A stretch of DNA of 64,000 nucleotides, taken from positions 14,069 through 78,068 of the forward strand of contig JABIWH010000042.1 of assembly GCA_018701215.1 (NCBI GenBank), written 5' to 3'. Made by a program: the position numbers and the translations under genes. This DNA is from Rhodospirillaceae bacterium. Its GTDB lineage: Bacteria; Pseudomonadota; Alphaproteobacteria; GCA-2731375. Of the stretch, positions 34,820 to 43,158 are shown in pieces; the stretch's first letter is position 1; the number at the start of each line of letters is the position of its first letter. A model generated the notes under the pieces. It worked only from the letters and a program-made list of their open reading frames with translations, had not been told where the DNA came from and did no database searches.

Positions 34820-35347
34820 TCAGTCCCCCTCGAACGACATGAGCGTGCGCACCTGAATGCCCATCTCTTCCAACCGGGCGCGGCCGCCGAGATCGGGCAG
34901 GTCAACGATGAACGAGGCACCGACCACTTCGCCGCCCGCATCGCGCACCAACTGCACAGCGGCGGCGGCGGTACCACCAGTGGCGATCAGGTCGTCGATG
35001 ATCAGGATCTTATCGCCCGGCTCCACGCTGTCGATATGGATTTCCACTTCATCGGTGCCGTATTCCAGGTCGTACTCCACCGAAATGGTCTGCCAGGGCA
35101 GCTTGCCCTTTTTGCGGATCGCGACAAAGCCGATCGAGAGCTGATGCGCCACGGCGCCGCCCAGGATAAAACCGCGCGCCTCGATCCCGGCAATTCGCGT
35201 GATAGAGCTGCCGGCGAAGGGCTGCACCAATTCGTCCACGGTGCGGCGAAAACCGGTGGGATGTTCCAACAATGTGGTGATGTCGCGGAACATGATACCC
35301 GGCTTTGGGTAGTCAGGAATGGTCCGCACGAGATCCTTGATGTCCAT
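34820..35347 (-). CDS. apt: Adenine phosphoribosyltransferase
   Basis: The 175-residue enzyme turns adenine and PRPP into AMP. It has IPDYPKPGIMFRDIT, IEARGFILGGAVA, RKKGKLPW and the PRPP loop ILIIDDLIATGGTA. The start MDIKDL is preferred over a GTG-like upstream site because it matches the usual N-terminus. It follows mtnP by 11 bases, so the adenine released from methylthioadenosine would be salvaged directly. The TauD-type gene starts one base after its stop. Confidence 0.95.
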   Translation of the reverse strand: MDIKDLVRTIPDYPKPGIMFRDITTLLEHPTGFRRTVDELVQPFAGSSITRIAGIEARGFILGGAVAHQLSIGFVAIRKKGKLPWQTISVEYDLEYGTDEVEIHIDSVEPGDKILIIDDLIATGGTAAAAVQLVRDAGGEVVGASFIVDLPDLGGRARLEEMGIQVRTLMSFEGD

Positions 35348-35358
35348 GATACGCGTCC

Positions 35359-36246
35359 TCAACTATTCAGGAGGCGGCCCGCGACCGCATCCAACTTGGC
35401 CAAAATGGCCGGGTCCCGCTTTTCCGGGCTGGTGATCAAGGCCATTTCCAGGGCCTGGTCGTCGCCCGAGGGACAGGTCGCGGGCCGTTCCGCCATACGC
35501 GGCGCCACGGCCTTGACCAAGGCGCGGGCATGATCGGCATTGCCCAGCAGGACCTTGATGATATCGTCCACTTCGACGGCATCATGGTCGGGGTGCCAGC
35601 AATCAAAATCAGTGACCATGGCCACCGTGGCATAGGGGATTTCCGCTTCCCGGGCCAGTTTTGCTTCGGGCATGTTGGTCATGCCGATCACCTGGCAGTC
35701 CCATTGGCGGTACAGATTGCTTTCCGCCAGGGTAGAAAACTGCGGCCCTTCCATGCACAAATATGTGCCGCCGCGATGCACCGGCACGCCGACCGCGCGC
35801 GCCGCCTGCTCGCACCAATCGCCCAGGCGGGCATTGACCGGATGAGCCATGGAGACATGCGCCACCATGCCGGGTCCGAAAAAGCTTTTCTCCCTGGCAA
35901 AGGTGCGGTCGATGAACTGATCGATGATGACGAACGTGCCCGGCGGCAATTCTTCCTTGAACGATCCACAGGCCGACAGGGAAATAATATCGGTGACGCC
36001 GGCCCGCTTCATAGCATCGATATTGGCGCGGTAGTTGATCGAGGAGGGCGATTGCACATGACCACGGCCATGGCGGGGCAGAAACACCATTTGTACGCCG
36101 TCCAGATTGCCGAACAGCAATTCGTCCGACGGTGCGCCCCAGGGGCTATCGACGGCTTCCCAGCGGGTATCGCTCAAACCATCAATTTCATAAACGCCGC
36201 TGCCGCCAATAACGCCCAAAACCGGCGCCGCATGGGTCTCGCTCAT
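35359..36246 (-). CDS. mtnP: S-methyl-5'-thioadenosine phosphorylase
   Basis: The 295-residue trimeric phosphorylase splits methylthioadenosine into methylthioribose 1-phosphate and adenine. Motifs: VIGGSGVYEIDGL, LPRHGRGHVQSPSSINYRAN, SLSACGSFKEELPPGTFVII, CMEGPQFST and VIGMTNMPEAKLAREAEIPY. GGAGG lies seven bases before the ATG. It heads the mtnP-apt-TauD-SMP30 run. A purine nucleoside phosphorylase is less likely given the MTA-specific substrate loops and length. Confidence 0.95.
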   Translation of the reverse strand: MSETHAAPVLGVIGGSGVYEIDGLSDTRWEAVDSPWGAPSDELLFGNLDGVQMVFLPRHGRGHVQSPSSINYRANIDAMKRAGVTDIISLSACGSFKEELPPGTFVIIDQFIDRTFAREKSFFGPGMVAHVSMAHPVNARLGDWCEQAARAVGVPVHRGGTYLCMEGPQFSTLAESNLYRQWDCQVIGMTNMPEAKLAREAEIPYATVAMVTDFDCWHPDHDAVEVDDIIKVLLGNADHARALVKAVAPRMAERPATCPSGDDQALEMALITSPEKRDPAILAKLDAVAGRLLNS

Positions 36247-36295
36247 CAATTATCCTCCGTGAAAAAACATGGCGCCAGCATAGCTCCAAAGGAAA

Positions 36296-36314
36296 GGGCC
36301 GCCAATGGCGGCCC
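36296..36314 (-). terminator. Rho-independent terminator of the petABC operon
   Basis: On the minus strand, just past the petC stop, GGGCCGCC-ATT-GGCGGCCC forms a perfect eight-pair stem with a three-base loop, followed by TTTCCTTT. It separates petABC from mtnP on the same strand. Confidence 0.65.
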
Positions 36315-36339
36315 AGACCAAATCGCATTATCGCGAAGC

Positions 36340-37125
36340 CTAGTGCAAATCAGCCCAGACCTTGCGTTTGACGCCGTACAGCACGATGGTCAGGACGATC
36401 AGGAATAGGATCACCTTGACGCCCATGCGCTTGCGCTGCTCCAGCGCCGGTTCCGCCGCCCACATCAGGAAAGTCGATACATCCTTGGCGATTTGCTCCT
36501 TCGTGGGCGCGGTGCCGTCGACATATTCCACCGCCTCATCATCGATGGGCGGACCCATGGCGATCTGATGACCGGGGAAATAGCGATTATAGGCCATTCC
36601 TTCGGCCAAGGTGACGCCTTCGGGCGCTTCCTCCTCATAGCCAAGCAGCAGCGAGTAGATATAGCTCTCGCCGCCAAACCGGGCCTTGGCCATCAGCGAC
36701 AGATCGGGTGGGAAGGCGCCATTGTTCGAAGCCCGCGCCGCCTTCTCGTTGTCGAAGGGCGAGGGCATGTAGTCGAACAACTTGCCCGGACGTTCGTACA
36801 TCTCGCCCTCGTCATTGGGGCCGTCCATCATGGTGTATTCCGCCGCGATGGCCTTGGCCTCTGCCTCTTTCAGGCCGATCTCCAGCAAATTGCGAAAGGC
36901 GATGAAGCGCAGGCCATGACAGCCACTGCAGACTTCACGGTAGACCTGCAGGCCCCGCTGTAGCGCGGCCCGGTCAAAGGTGCCGAAGGGTCCGGAATGG
37001 TTCCACGACACTTCCTTCAGGGGTTCGGCACCGCCCGAGGCCAACGCCTTGGATGAATGGAACAGAGGTGAAGCAAACAGGGCCGCAACAGCCGTGAACG
37101 CGAGGACTTTGGCAAACTTATACAT
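36340..37125 (-). CDS. petC: Cytochrome c1 (bc1 complex)
   Basis: The 261-residue protein has a signal peptide (ALA near residue 30), heme site CSGCH (about residue 64), FPPDLSLMAKAR and the Met ligand in HQIAMGPPID. A C-terminal membrane anchor (VILFLIVLTIVLYGV) holds it in the inner membrane. It takes electrons from the Rieske protein and passes them to a soluble cytochrome c. The start overlaps the cytochrome b stop by one base, indicating translational coupling. It is the last gene of petABC. Confidence 0.96.
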   Translation of the reverse strand: MYKFAKVLAFTAVAALFASPLFHSSKALASGGAEPLKEVSWNHSGPFGTFDRAALQRGLQVYREVCSGCHGLRFIAFRNLLEIGLKEAEAKAIAAEYTMMDGPNDEGEMYERPGKLFDYMPSPFDNEKAARASNNGAFPPDLSLMAKARFGGESYIYSLLLGYEEEAPEGVTLAEGMAYNRYFPGHQIAMGPPIDDEAVEYVDGTAPTKEQIAKDVSTFLMWAAEPALEQRKRMGVKVILFLIVLTIVLYGVKRKVWADLH

Positions 37126-38408
37126 TAGCCACGGTCCTCCGCCTTGGCCGCGGCCCCATCGGGCGCACCGTCACTACTGCCTCCACCACCGCTGCTTTCA
37201 AGTACCGCCGTGGAGATGGACTCCGGTAGTTTCCTGGGCCGTTCGAACCAACCGATAAACGGCAGCACCAGGAAGAACAGGAAGTACAATACCGTCGACA
37301 GACGTCCGACGATGATGAAAATACCCTCCGCTGGCTTGCCGCCAATATAGCCCAGCACGAAGCAGTTAATGAAGAAGGCCCAGAACAGCATTTTGTATAC
37401 CGGGCGGAAGCGGGCCGAACGCACCTTGGAAGTATCCAGCCAGGGCAACGCGAACAGAATGAACAGCGAAGCGAACATGGCGATGACGCCGAACAGCTTA
37501 TCCGGTACGGCGCGCAGAATGGCGTAGAACGGCAGGAAGTACCATTCCGGCACGATATGCGTCGGCGTTACCAGGGGATTGGCCGGGATATAGTTGTCCG
37601 GCTCACCCAGCAGATTGGGCGCGAAGAACAGCAGCCAGGCAAAAATGATGCCGAAGATCCCCATGCCGTAAAGATCCTTGACCGTGTAGTACGGGTGGAA
37701 CGGAATAGTGTCCTGCGGCCCCTTGATATCGATGCCCAGGGGATTGTTCGACTTGTGCACATGCAGGGCCCAAAGGTGGATGAAGACCACCGCGAAAATC
37801 ACGAAGGGTAGCAAGTAATGCAGGCTGTAGAAGCGGTTCAGGGTCGGCTGGGCGACGGCGAAGCCGCCCCATAGCCAGGCCACGATCTCCTCGCCCACCA
37901 GAGGCACGGCGGAGAACAGGTTAGTGATCACCGTGGCGCCCCAGAAACTCATCTGGCCCCAGGGCAGTACATAACCCATGAAGGCCGTGGCCATCATCAG
38001 AATGAAGATGATAATACCCAGCCACCACAACAGCTCTCTCGGTGCCTTGTACGAGCCATAGTACATGCCCCGGAAGATGTGGATATAAACCACGATAAAG
38101 AACATCGAACCGCCGTTGGCATGCATATAACGCATCATCCAGCCGTAGTTCACATCGCGCATGATATGTTCAGTGGAGGCAAAGGCCAGATCCGCATGCG
38201 GCGTATAATGCATGGCCAGAATAATGCCGGTGACGATCTGGAGGACCAGCATCACCCCGGCCAGGGAGCCCATGTTCCACCAATAATTCAGATTCTTTGG
38301 TGTCGGGTAGACCACCAGGCTGTCATTGATGAAACCAAAGATCGGCAGCCGATATTCGATCCAGTTGATGATGGCATTGTTCGATTGAAAACTTGAATGA
38401 CCTGACAT
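37125..38408 (-). CDS. petB: Cytochrome b (bc1 complex)
   Basis: The 427-residue protein has eight or nine membrane helices, the heme histidines in YMHANGGSMFF / YIHIFRGMYYG and SLHYLLPF / FIHLWALHVH, and the quinol-site PEWY (VPEWYFLPFYAIL). It oxidises ubiquinol in the inner membrane and reduces quinone at the opposite site. A proline- and glycine-rich polar tail of about 25 residues follows the last helix. The start is nine bases after the petA stop. Confidence 0.97.
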   Translation of the reverse strand: MSGHSSFQSNNAIINWIEYRLPIFGFINDSLVVYPTPKNLNYWWNMGSLAGVMLVLQIVTGIILAMHYTPHADLAFASTEHIMRDVNYGWMMRYMHANGGSMFFIVVYIHIFRGMYYGSYKAPRELLWWLGIIIFILMMATAFMGYVLPWGQMSFWGATVITNLFSAVPLVGEEIVAWLWGGFAVAQPTLNRFYSLHYLLPFVIFAVVFIHLWALHVHKSNNPLGIDIKGPQDTIPFHPYYTVKDLYGMGIFGIIFAWLLFFAPNLLGEPDNYIPANPLVTPTHIVPEWYFLPFYAILRAVPDKLFGVIAMFASLFILFALPWLDTSKVRSARFRPVYKMLFWAFFINCFVLGYIGGKPAEGIFIIVGRLSTVLYFLFFLVLPFIGWFERPRKLPESISTAVLESSGGGGSSDGAPDGAAAKAEDRG

Positions 38409-38417
38409 ATCCGCCCC

Positions 38418-38945
38418 CTAGCCGATCTTGATGTTGCTGTCGTCAAGGAAGACGTAGGCGGGCACAGGCAGATTGGTTGGTGCCGGCCCCTTGCGAATGC
38501 GTCCCGAGGTATCATAATGCGAGCCGTGACAAGGGCAGAACCAGCCGTTGTACTCACCCGCCTGGCCCAGGGGCACACAGCCCAGATGGGTGCAGACGCC
38601 AACCAGGATCAACCATTCCGGCTTTTCCGCCCGGGCTTGATCGCTCTCGGGGTCGGGTAAATCAGTCATGGCGACCGCCTTCGCCTTGGCGATTTCCTCT
38701 TCCGTACGGTGGCGGATGAAGACCGGCTTGCCGCGCCAGCTGACCGTGATGGATTGCCCCACCTCGATACTGGATATGTCGACCTCGATCGAGGAAAGCG
38801 CCAAAACATCCTGGGACGGGTTCATCTGATCGACCAGCGGCCAGACAAAGCCAGCCGTACCAACGACACCAAGGCCGGCGGCTGCTACATACAGGAAATC
38901 CCGGCGGCTGGGGTCATGTGCATCCCCGCCTGTGCTATCCGCCAT
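38418..38945 (-). CDS. petA: Ubiquinol-cytochrome c reductase iron-sulfur (Rieske) subunit
   Basis: The 175-residue Rieske protein has a Tat signal-anchor SRRDFLYVAAAGLGVVGTAG and the cluster ligands CTHLGCVP and CPCHGSHYD (two Cys, two His). It accepts an electron from ubiquinol at the bc1 complex. AAGGTGAG lies before the ATG. It is first in the operon and divergent from trmL across 169 bases, which should contain the petABC promoter. Confidence 0.97.
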   Translation of the reverse strand: MADSTGGDAHDPSRRDFLYVAAAGLGVVGTAGFVWPLVDQMNPSQDVLALSSIEVDISSIEVGQSITVSWRGKPVFIRHRTEEEIAKAKAVAMTDLPDPESDQARAEKPEWLILVGVCTHLGCVPLGQAGEYNGWFCPCHGSHYDTSGRIRKGPAPTNLPVPAYVFLDDSNIKIG

Positions 38946-39114
38946 GGTTTACTCACCTTATCTTAAATTTATCGGGAGATTAATTTGTCCCTGTTTGTCA
39001 TGCCGTCGCGCATTTGTCCAGACATGGACGCGCGATCAGGCCGTGTTTGCGGCCTGCGCGACGATTTGCCCTCCCGCCCTGGCCAGATTGGGGCGAATCG
39101 GCCATGCTAGGGCC

Positions 39115-39576
39115 ATGCGCTTGGCCCTTTACCAACCTGATATCCCGCAAAACACCGGCACCCTGATCCGGCTCTGCGCCTGTCTCGGCGTGCCCCTGGA
39201 CATTATCGAACCGTGCGGTTTTACCTTCACGGACAAACAATTGCGCCGCGCGGCCATGGATTATGCCGAAAAGGCGGAGCTGCAACGGCACAATTCATGG
39301 GCCGATTTCGTGCCTGGGCTGAGTGGCCGCCTGGTTCTGGCGACCACGAAAGGGGCTCGGCCCTATGGCGATTTTGCCTTCCGGGCCGATGATATTATCT
39401 TGTTGGGGCAGGAACAGTCCGGCGTCCCGGACGAGGTTCATGACCGCGCCGATGCCCGCCTGGTGATCCCCATGCAAGGCGGCGCGCGGTCATTGAACAT
39501 TGCCGTTGCCGGCGCGATGATTTTGGGTGAGGCCTTGCGTCAGACTGATGGCTTTGCTACCGAGGCGACCAATTAG
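39115..39576 (+). CDS. trmL: tRNA (cytidine(34)-2'-O)-methyltransferase
   Basis: The 153-residue SPOUT methyltransferase modifies the wobble base of tRNA-Leu. The family sequence is clear: LALYQPDIPQNTGTLIRLCA, RRAAMDYAE, LLGQEQSGVPDEVH and ARSLNIAVAGAMILGEALRQ, the trefoil-knot SAM-binding motifs. The first in-frame ATG at that conserved start is used. The TAG stop is supplied by the left end of palindromic repeat C. Confidence 0.93.
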   Translation: MRLALYQPDIPQNTGTLIRLCACLGVPLDIIEPCGFTFTDKQLRRAAMDYAEKAELQRHNSWADFVPGLSGRLVLATTKGARPYGDFAFRADDIILLGQEQSGVPDEVHDRADARLVIPMQGGARSLNIAVAGAMILGEALRQTDGFATEATN

Positions 39577-39674
39577 AGCAATTTTCAATTTATTGCAGTC
39601 GCTCTCGCGACCTAATAATTGGTTCAATTGCTCGTTCTTAAAGAGTTGAGCACATTTAGGCTAAATGTGCTTCA
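39574..39674 (-). repeat. Composite palindromic repeat, copy C
   Basis: Opposite orientation to copies A and B. Read on the minus strand: hairpin AGCACATTTA / TAAATGTGCT, ACTCTTTAAGAAC, GAGCAATTGAACCAATTA, hairpin GTCGC-GAGA-GCGAC (GNRA-like loop, as in copy A), then TTGAAAATTGCTCTA. The end supplies the trmL stop codon. The other end is 14 bases before the next gene's start. Confidence 0.8.
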
Positions 39675-39688
39675 AGGGGAGAATTTTG

Positions 39689-40246
39689 ATGCCGCGTTCC
39701 CTACGACATCTATGTCTAATATTACTGCCTATATTGCTCCTGGGGCCTTTAACGACAGCTGCCATGGCGGCTGATCTGGGGATTGCCGCCTTCGAGGGCG
39801 TATGGAAGGGCAATGCCGTTTCCGAAAGCGAGGTCAGCGCCAATTTCCAACTGACCAGCCGGGATATCGATGTCACCGTGCGTAGTGAAGCCGGCGGCGG
39901 GTTCAATATCGTCTGGAACACGGTGCAGCGGCAAAAAGGCGATCCGAACAATCCCAGGGCTAAGCTGAAATCGACGAAAATGCAGTTTGCCCCGGCTCGC
40001 GCCGGGGTCTGGCGCGGCGCCGGCAGCGGCGACCCGCTAAACAGCGCAAAACCCATCGCCTGGGCCTATGTCAAGGACCGCAGCCTGACCATCGTCAGCC
40101 TGCAGATTTACGCCGACGGCCGCCACGAAACCCAGATCTACCGCCGCTCGCTCTCGGGTACGGGCATGGTGTTGGAATTCATCCGTAGCGTCGATGGCAA
40201 ACAGGTGCGTCAGGCCAGCGGCCGGTTGATCAAGGTGGCGAAGTAA
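39689..40246 (+). CDS. Secreted hypothetical protein
   Basis: The 185-residue protein has a Sec signal peptide (LRHLCLILLPILLLGPLTTA, cleavage at AMA-AD). The mature part begins FEGVWKGNAVSESEVSANFQ and holds mainly beta-strand sequence ending GRLIKVAK, without cysteines. AGGGGAG lies seven bases before the ATG, just after palindromic repeat C. It is two bases upstream of the HAD gene and likely shares its message. No known family is recognised. Confidence 0.75.
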   Translation: MPRSLRHLCLILLPILLLGPLTTAAMAADLGIAAFEGVWKGNAVSESEVSANFQLTSRDIDVTVRSEAGGGFNIVWNTVQRQKGDPNNPRAKLKSTKMQFAPARAGVWRGAGSGDPLNSAKPIAWAYVKDRSLTIVSLQIYADGRHETQIYRRSLSGTGMVLEFIRSVDGKQVRQASGRLIKVAK

Positions 40247-40248
40247 TA

Positions 40249-40860
40249 GTGGCAAATGTAGAGACGGTTGTTTTTGATCTGGGCGGCGTGCTGATCGATT
40301 GGAGCCCTTATCATTTGTACCGCAAGCTGTTCGACAGTGACGAGGATATCGCCCGCTTCCTGGACGAAATCGATTTATACGGTTGGCTGCATGGCATTGA
40401 CGCCGACAAACCTTTCCAGAAGGGGGTCGAGGAACTATCCGCCCGTCTGCCCCATCATGGCGAAAAGATCGAGGCCTATTGGCACCGTTGGGCCGAAACC
40501 CTGAACGGCACCCTGGATGACAGCTTGGCGGTGCTGACGGAACTGAAGGCCCGTAACGTACCGCTTTATGTTATTTCCAATTGGTCTTCGGAAACCTGGC
40601 ATCACGCCACCGACCGTTTTGAGTTTCTGAACTGGTTCGACGGATTGGTGATCTCCGGTCTGGAAGGCGTGGCGAAACCGGACCCTGAGATTTATCACAT
40701 CGCCTGTGAACGGCATGGAATCGTGCCCCAAAATGCAGTTTTCATCGATGACAGGATTGAAAATGTAGATAGCGCCCATGATCTCGGCTTCCACGGCATT
40801 CACTTCACGGATGCGGCGGTCATGCGGCAGGAATTTGTCAGCATGGGATTATTGTCATGA
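40249..40860 (+). CDS. HAD-superfamily hydrolase
   Basis: The 203-residue HAD phosphatase-like protein shows motif I VVFDLGGVLIDW, motif II LYVISNWSSE, motif III lysine in GVAKPDPEIY and motif IV VFIDDRIENVDSA. In motif I the second acidic residue is Gly, a variant common in the dehalogenase and FMN-phosphatase branch. It would hydrolyse a small phosphate ester or a haloacid. The GTG start overlaps nothing; its stop overlaps the next gene's ATG by four bases. Confidence 0.85.
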   Translation: MANVETVVFDLGGVLIDWSPYHLYRKLFDSDEDIARFLDEIDLYGWLHGIDADKPFQKGVEELSARLPHHGEKIEAYWHRWAETLNGTLDDSLAVLTELKARNVPLYVISNWSSETWHHATDRFEFLNWFDGLVISGLEGVAKPDPEIYHIACERHGIVPQNAVFIDDRIENVDSAHDLGFHGIHFTDAAVMRQEFVSMGLLS

Positions 40861-41747
40861 ACCAGAACAAACCGACGATCGGCTTCATCGGCCTTGGCCT
40901 GATGGGTCAGGCCTTCACGGAATGCCTCTGCGGCCTTGGCTATACAGTGATCGGCTATGACCTGGCGGAAGAGAAAATCGCCGCCGCCGCCGCCCATGGC
41001 GTGCAAGCGGCCAACTCCGCCGCGGACCTGACCGCGCGTGCCGATATGGTGCTGGTTTGCGTGACCTCAACGGATGGCGTGCAAGCAGCCGTTTTCGGCC
41101 CTGGCGGCGTGGTTGAGACGGCCAGCGCGGACAAGTTGCTGATCGATCATTCCACATCCGTGGTACAGGCCACGAAGGACATGGCGGCGGAACTGCGGCA
41201 ACGTACCGGCATGGGCTGGATCGACGCCCCGGTTTCCGGCGGCCCGCCGGCGGCGCGAAGCGGCAGCCTGGCGATCATGGCCGGTGGCGCGGAGGCGGAC
41301 ATCGCCCGCGCCGCGGCGGTGCTGGATGACTTGGCCGCGCAATTCACTCATATGGGCCCGGTCGGTGCCGGCCAGGTGACCAAGATGATCAACCAGGTTC
41401 TGGTTCTAAACAACTACGCGGTCCTGGCGGAAGCCCTGGCCATGGCCGAGGCGGGCGGCATCGATGCCGCCAAGATCCCCGAAGCCCTGGGCGCGGGCCA
41501 TGCGGGCAGCAACATGCTGGCGTCGATGTACCCCCGCATGCTGGCCCGTGATTTTGCCCCCGCCGGTTTCGCGCGGCAGGTTCTTAAGGACCTGGACATG
41601 GTGCATGATCTGGCCAAGTCCCTGGCCGTACCAACACCCATGTCCGCTCAAACCGCGAACCTGTACCGCATCCTTAATTCCAAAGGCCACGGCGAACTGG
41701 ACGGCATCGCGGTGCTGAAGCTGTTCGACCCGAAAGACGGCGTTTGA
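40857..41747 (+). CDS. NAD(P)-dependent oxidoreductase, 3-hydroxyisobutyrate dehydrogenase family
   Basis: The 296-residue beta-hydroxyacid dehydrogenase has the Rossmann motif GFIGLGLMGQAF, substrate loop DAPVSGGPPAARSGSLAIM and the catalytic lysine in GAGQVTKMINQ. Family members oxidise 3-hydroxyisobutyrate, tartronate semialdehyde or related acids. Which one cannot be told. The start overlaps the HAD stop (ATGA), indicating coupling. The gene converges on hemY with only four bases between stops. Confidence 0.9.
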   Translation: MNQNKPTIGFIGLGLMGQAFTECLCGLGYTVIGYDLAEEKIAAAAAHGVQAANSAADLTARADMVLVCVTSTDGVQAAVFGPGGVVETASADKLLIDHSTSVVQATKDMAAELRQRTGMGWIDAPVSGGPPAARSGSLAIMAGGAEADIARAAAVLDDLAAQFTHMGPVGAGQVTKMINQVLVLNNYAVLAEALAMAEAGGIDAAKIPEALGAGHAGSNMLASMYPRMLARDFAPAGFARQVLKDLDMVHDLAKSLAVPTPMSAQTANLYRILNSKGHGELDGIAVLKLFDPKDGV

Positions 41748-41751
41748 AGGC

Positions 41752-43158
41752 TCAGGACGCTTTCGCCGGGGCGGGCTCCACATCGGGGGCCAGAATTTCC
41801 GCCTCGATTGCCGGCTCGGCCTCTGCATCAGCATCCGCCATTTCAGGTGTGTAGGCCAAAATGGCGCCGGCACCCGCCGGCTGGCGCCAAGCAAAGGTAT
41901 CGAAACTGCCGCAATCGGGACAATGAGGCACCCAAGCGCCGGTTTGCCGGCCGCAGCTTTGACAGACCCAGGTGGCATCTGCCGGCAGCTTGGCGGCCTG
42001 GCGCAGCCATTCACGCGCCGTGGCCCCGTCGCCCTGTTCGGTCTCTTCCAGATCCGCGATCAGCCGCGCCACGCGGGCCGAAGGCGCCTGTTCCATCAAG
42101 GTGCGCAATTGCTCCCGCGCCGTATCGAACTCACCCGCTTCCAGGGCCGCCTGAGCCAGGGCATAGCGGCTTTCCGTATCAGCCTCGTGATCCGCGATCA
42201 GTTTTTGCACGGCTGACAAACGCTCCTCCGCCTCTTCGTTGGGATGAATTGCCAACCAAGCCGACAAAATGTCGGGGTGCGCCGATTGCTGCCAACCCTC
42301 ACGCAGCAGACGCCGCGCCTTGCGCATTTCACCAGCGGCGCCATGCAGGCGCCCGGCCAGGGCCGTGGCGGGGCTGAAGTCCTGCAGCTGGGCATGGGCT
42401 TTGCGGGCCAGCTCCAACGCCCGCTTGCTCTCGCCCAGATCCGCTGCCGCCTGGGCCTGGGCGAACAGCACCACCGCCTGGCGCCGGGTGGCGTCATCGC
42501 CCAACAGCAATTTACGTTTCACGGTGTGGGCCAGGGTTTTTTCCGCCGCCTGCCAATCGCCGGTGGCGGCTTCAAGCGAGAACAATTCCTGCCCCACCCA
42601 CGGCGTATCCGGGCGCAGCGTGAAAGCCCGGCGCGCCAGGGTCAGCGCCTCGGCCTGATCGCCGGCCCGTCGCGCCTGCACCAACAGGCCGCGCAAGCCA
42701 AGAAATTCCGTGTCCGGGCGTTCGCGCATGGCCTGAAAATGCGCCCTGGCGCCGGCTTCATCACCGTCCAGCTGGGCCGCCTGGGCCGACAGTAACAAGG
42801 TCAAAGATGGTTCATCGAGCAATTGCGCCGTGCGCTTGGCCAATTTCTTGGCCTGCCCCACATCGCCCGCCGCCACCGCCACCAGGCCCGAAGACAGACT
42901 TTGATAACCCTTGCGCCGCCGGCCCTCGGCGCGCAGATGGCTCAGCGCCATGGGCGAGGTCGCCAGCCAGCGCCAAAACCGGTATAGCGCCGCCACGATT
43001 ATCAACAAAATAAGCACAGCCGTCGCCGCCACGGCGGTGGAGGTTTCGATCCGCCGGCCGCCCCACTCCATGGAGATCAGGCCCGGATGATCGGCCAGCC
43101 AGGCCGCCGCCACGCCCAGTGCGGCCAAACCCAGAAATACGAGTACCGCGCGCAACAT
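41752..43158 (-). CDS. hemY: HemY-like TPR membrane protein
   Basis: The 468-residue protein has two N-terminal membrane helices (LVFLGLAALGVAAAWLA and AATAVLILLIIVAALYRF), the HemY_N segment, then TPR repeats to about 390. A C-terminal zinc-ribbon-like piece has CxxC...CxxC (WVCQSCGRQ, HCPDCGSF), seen in many alphaproteobacterial HemY proteins. HemY is tied to heme synthesis by conserved position rather than a proven reaction. The start overlaps the preceding gene's stop by one base. It is last in the hemC-hemD run. Confidence 0.87.
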   Translation of the reverse strand: MLRAVLVFLGLAALGVAAAWLADHPGLISMEWGGRRIETSTAVAATAVLILLIIVAALYRFWRWLATSPMALSHLRAEGRRRKGYQSLSSGLVAVAAGDVGQAKKLAKRTAQLLDEPSLTLLLSAQAAQLDGDEAGARAHFQAMRERPDTEFLGLRGLLVQARRAGDQAEALTLARRAFTLRPDTPWVGQELFSLEAATGDWQAAEKTLAHTVKRKLLLGDDATRRQAVVLFAQAQAAADLGESKRALELARKAHAQLQDFSPATALAGRLHGAAGEMRKARRLLREGWQQSAHPDILSAWLAIHPNEEAEERLSAVQKLIADHEADTESRYALAQAALEAGEFDTAREQLRTLMEQAPSARVARLIADLEETEQGDGATAREWLRQAAKLPADATWVCQSCGRQTGAWVPHCPDCGSFDTFAWRQPAGAGAILAYTPEMADADAEAEPAIEAEILAPDVEPAPAKAS

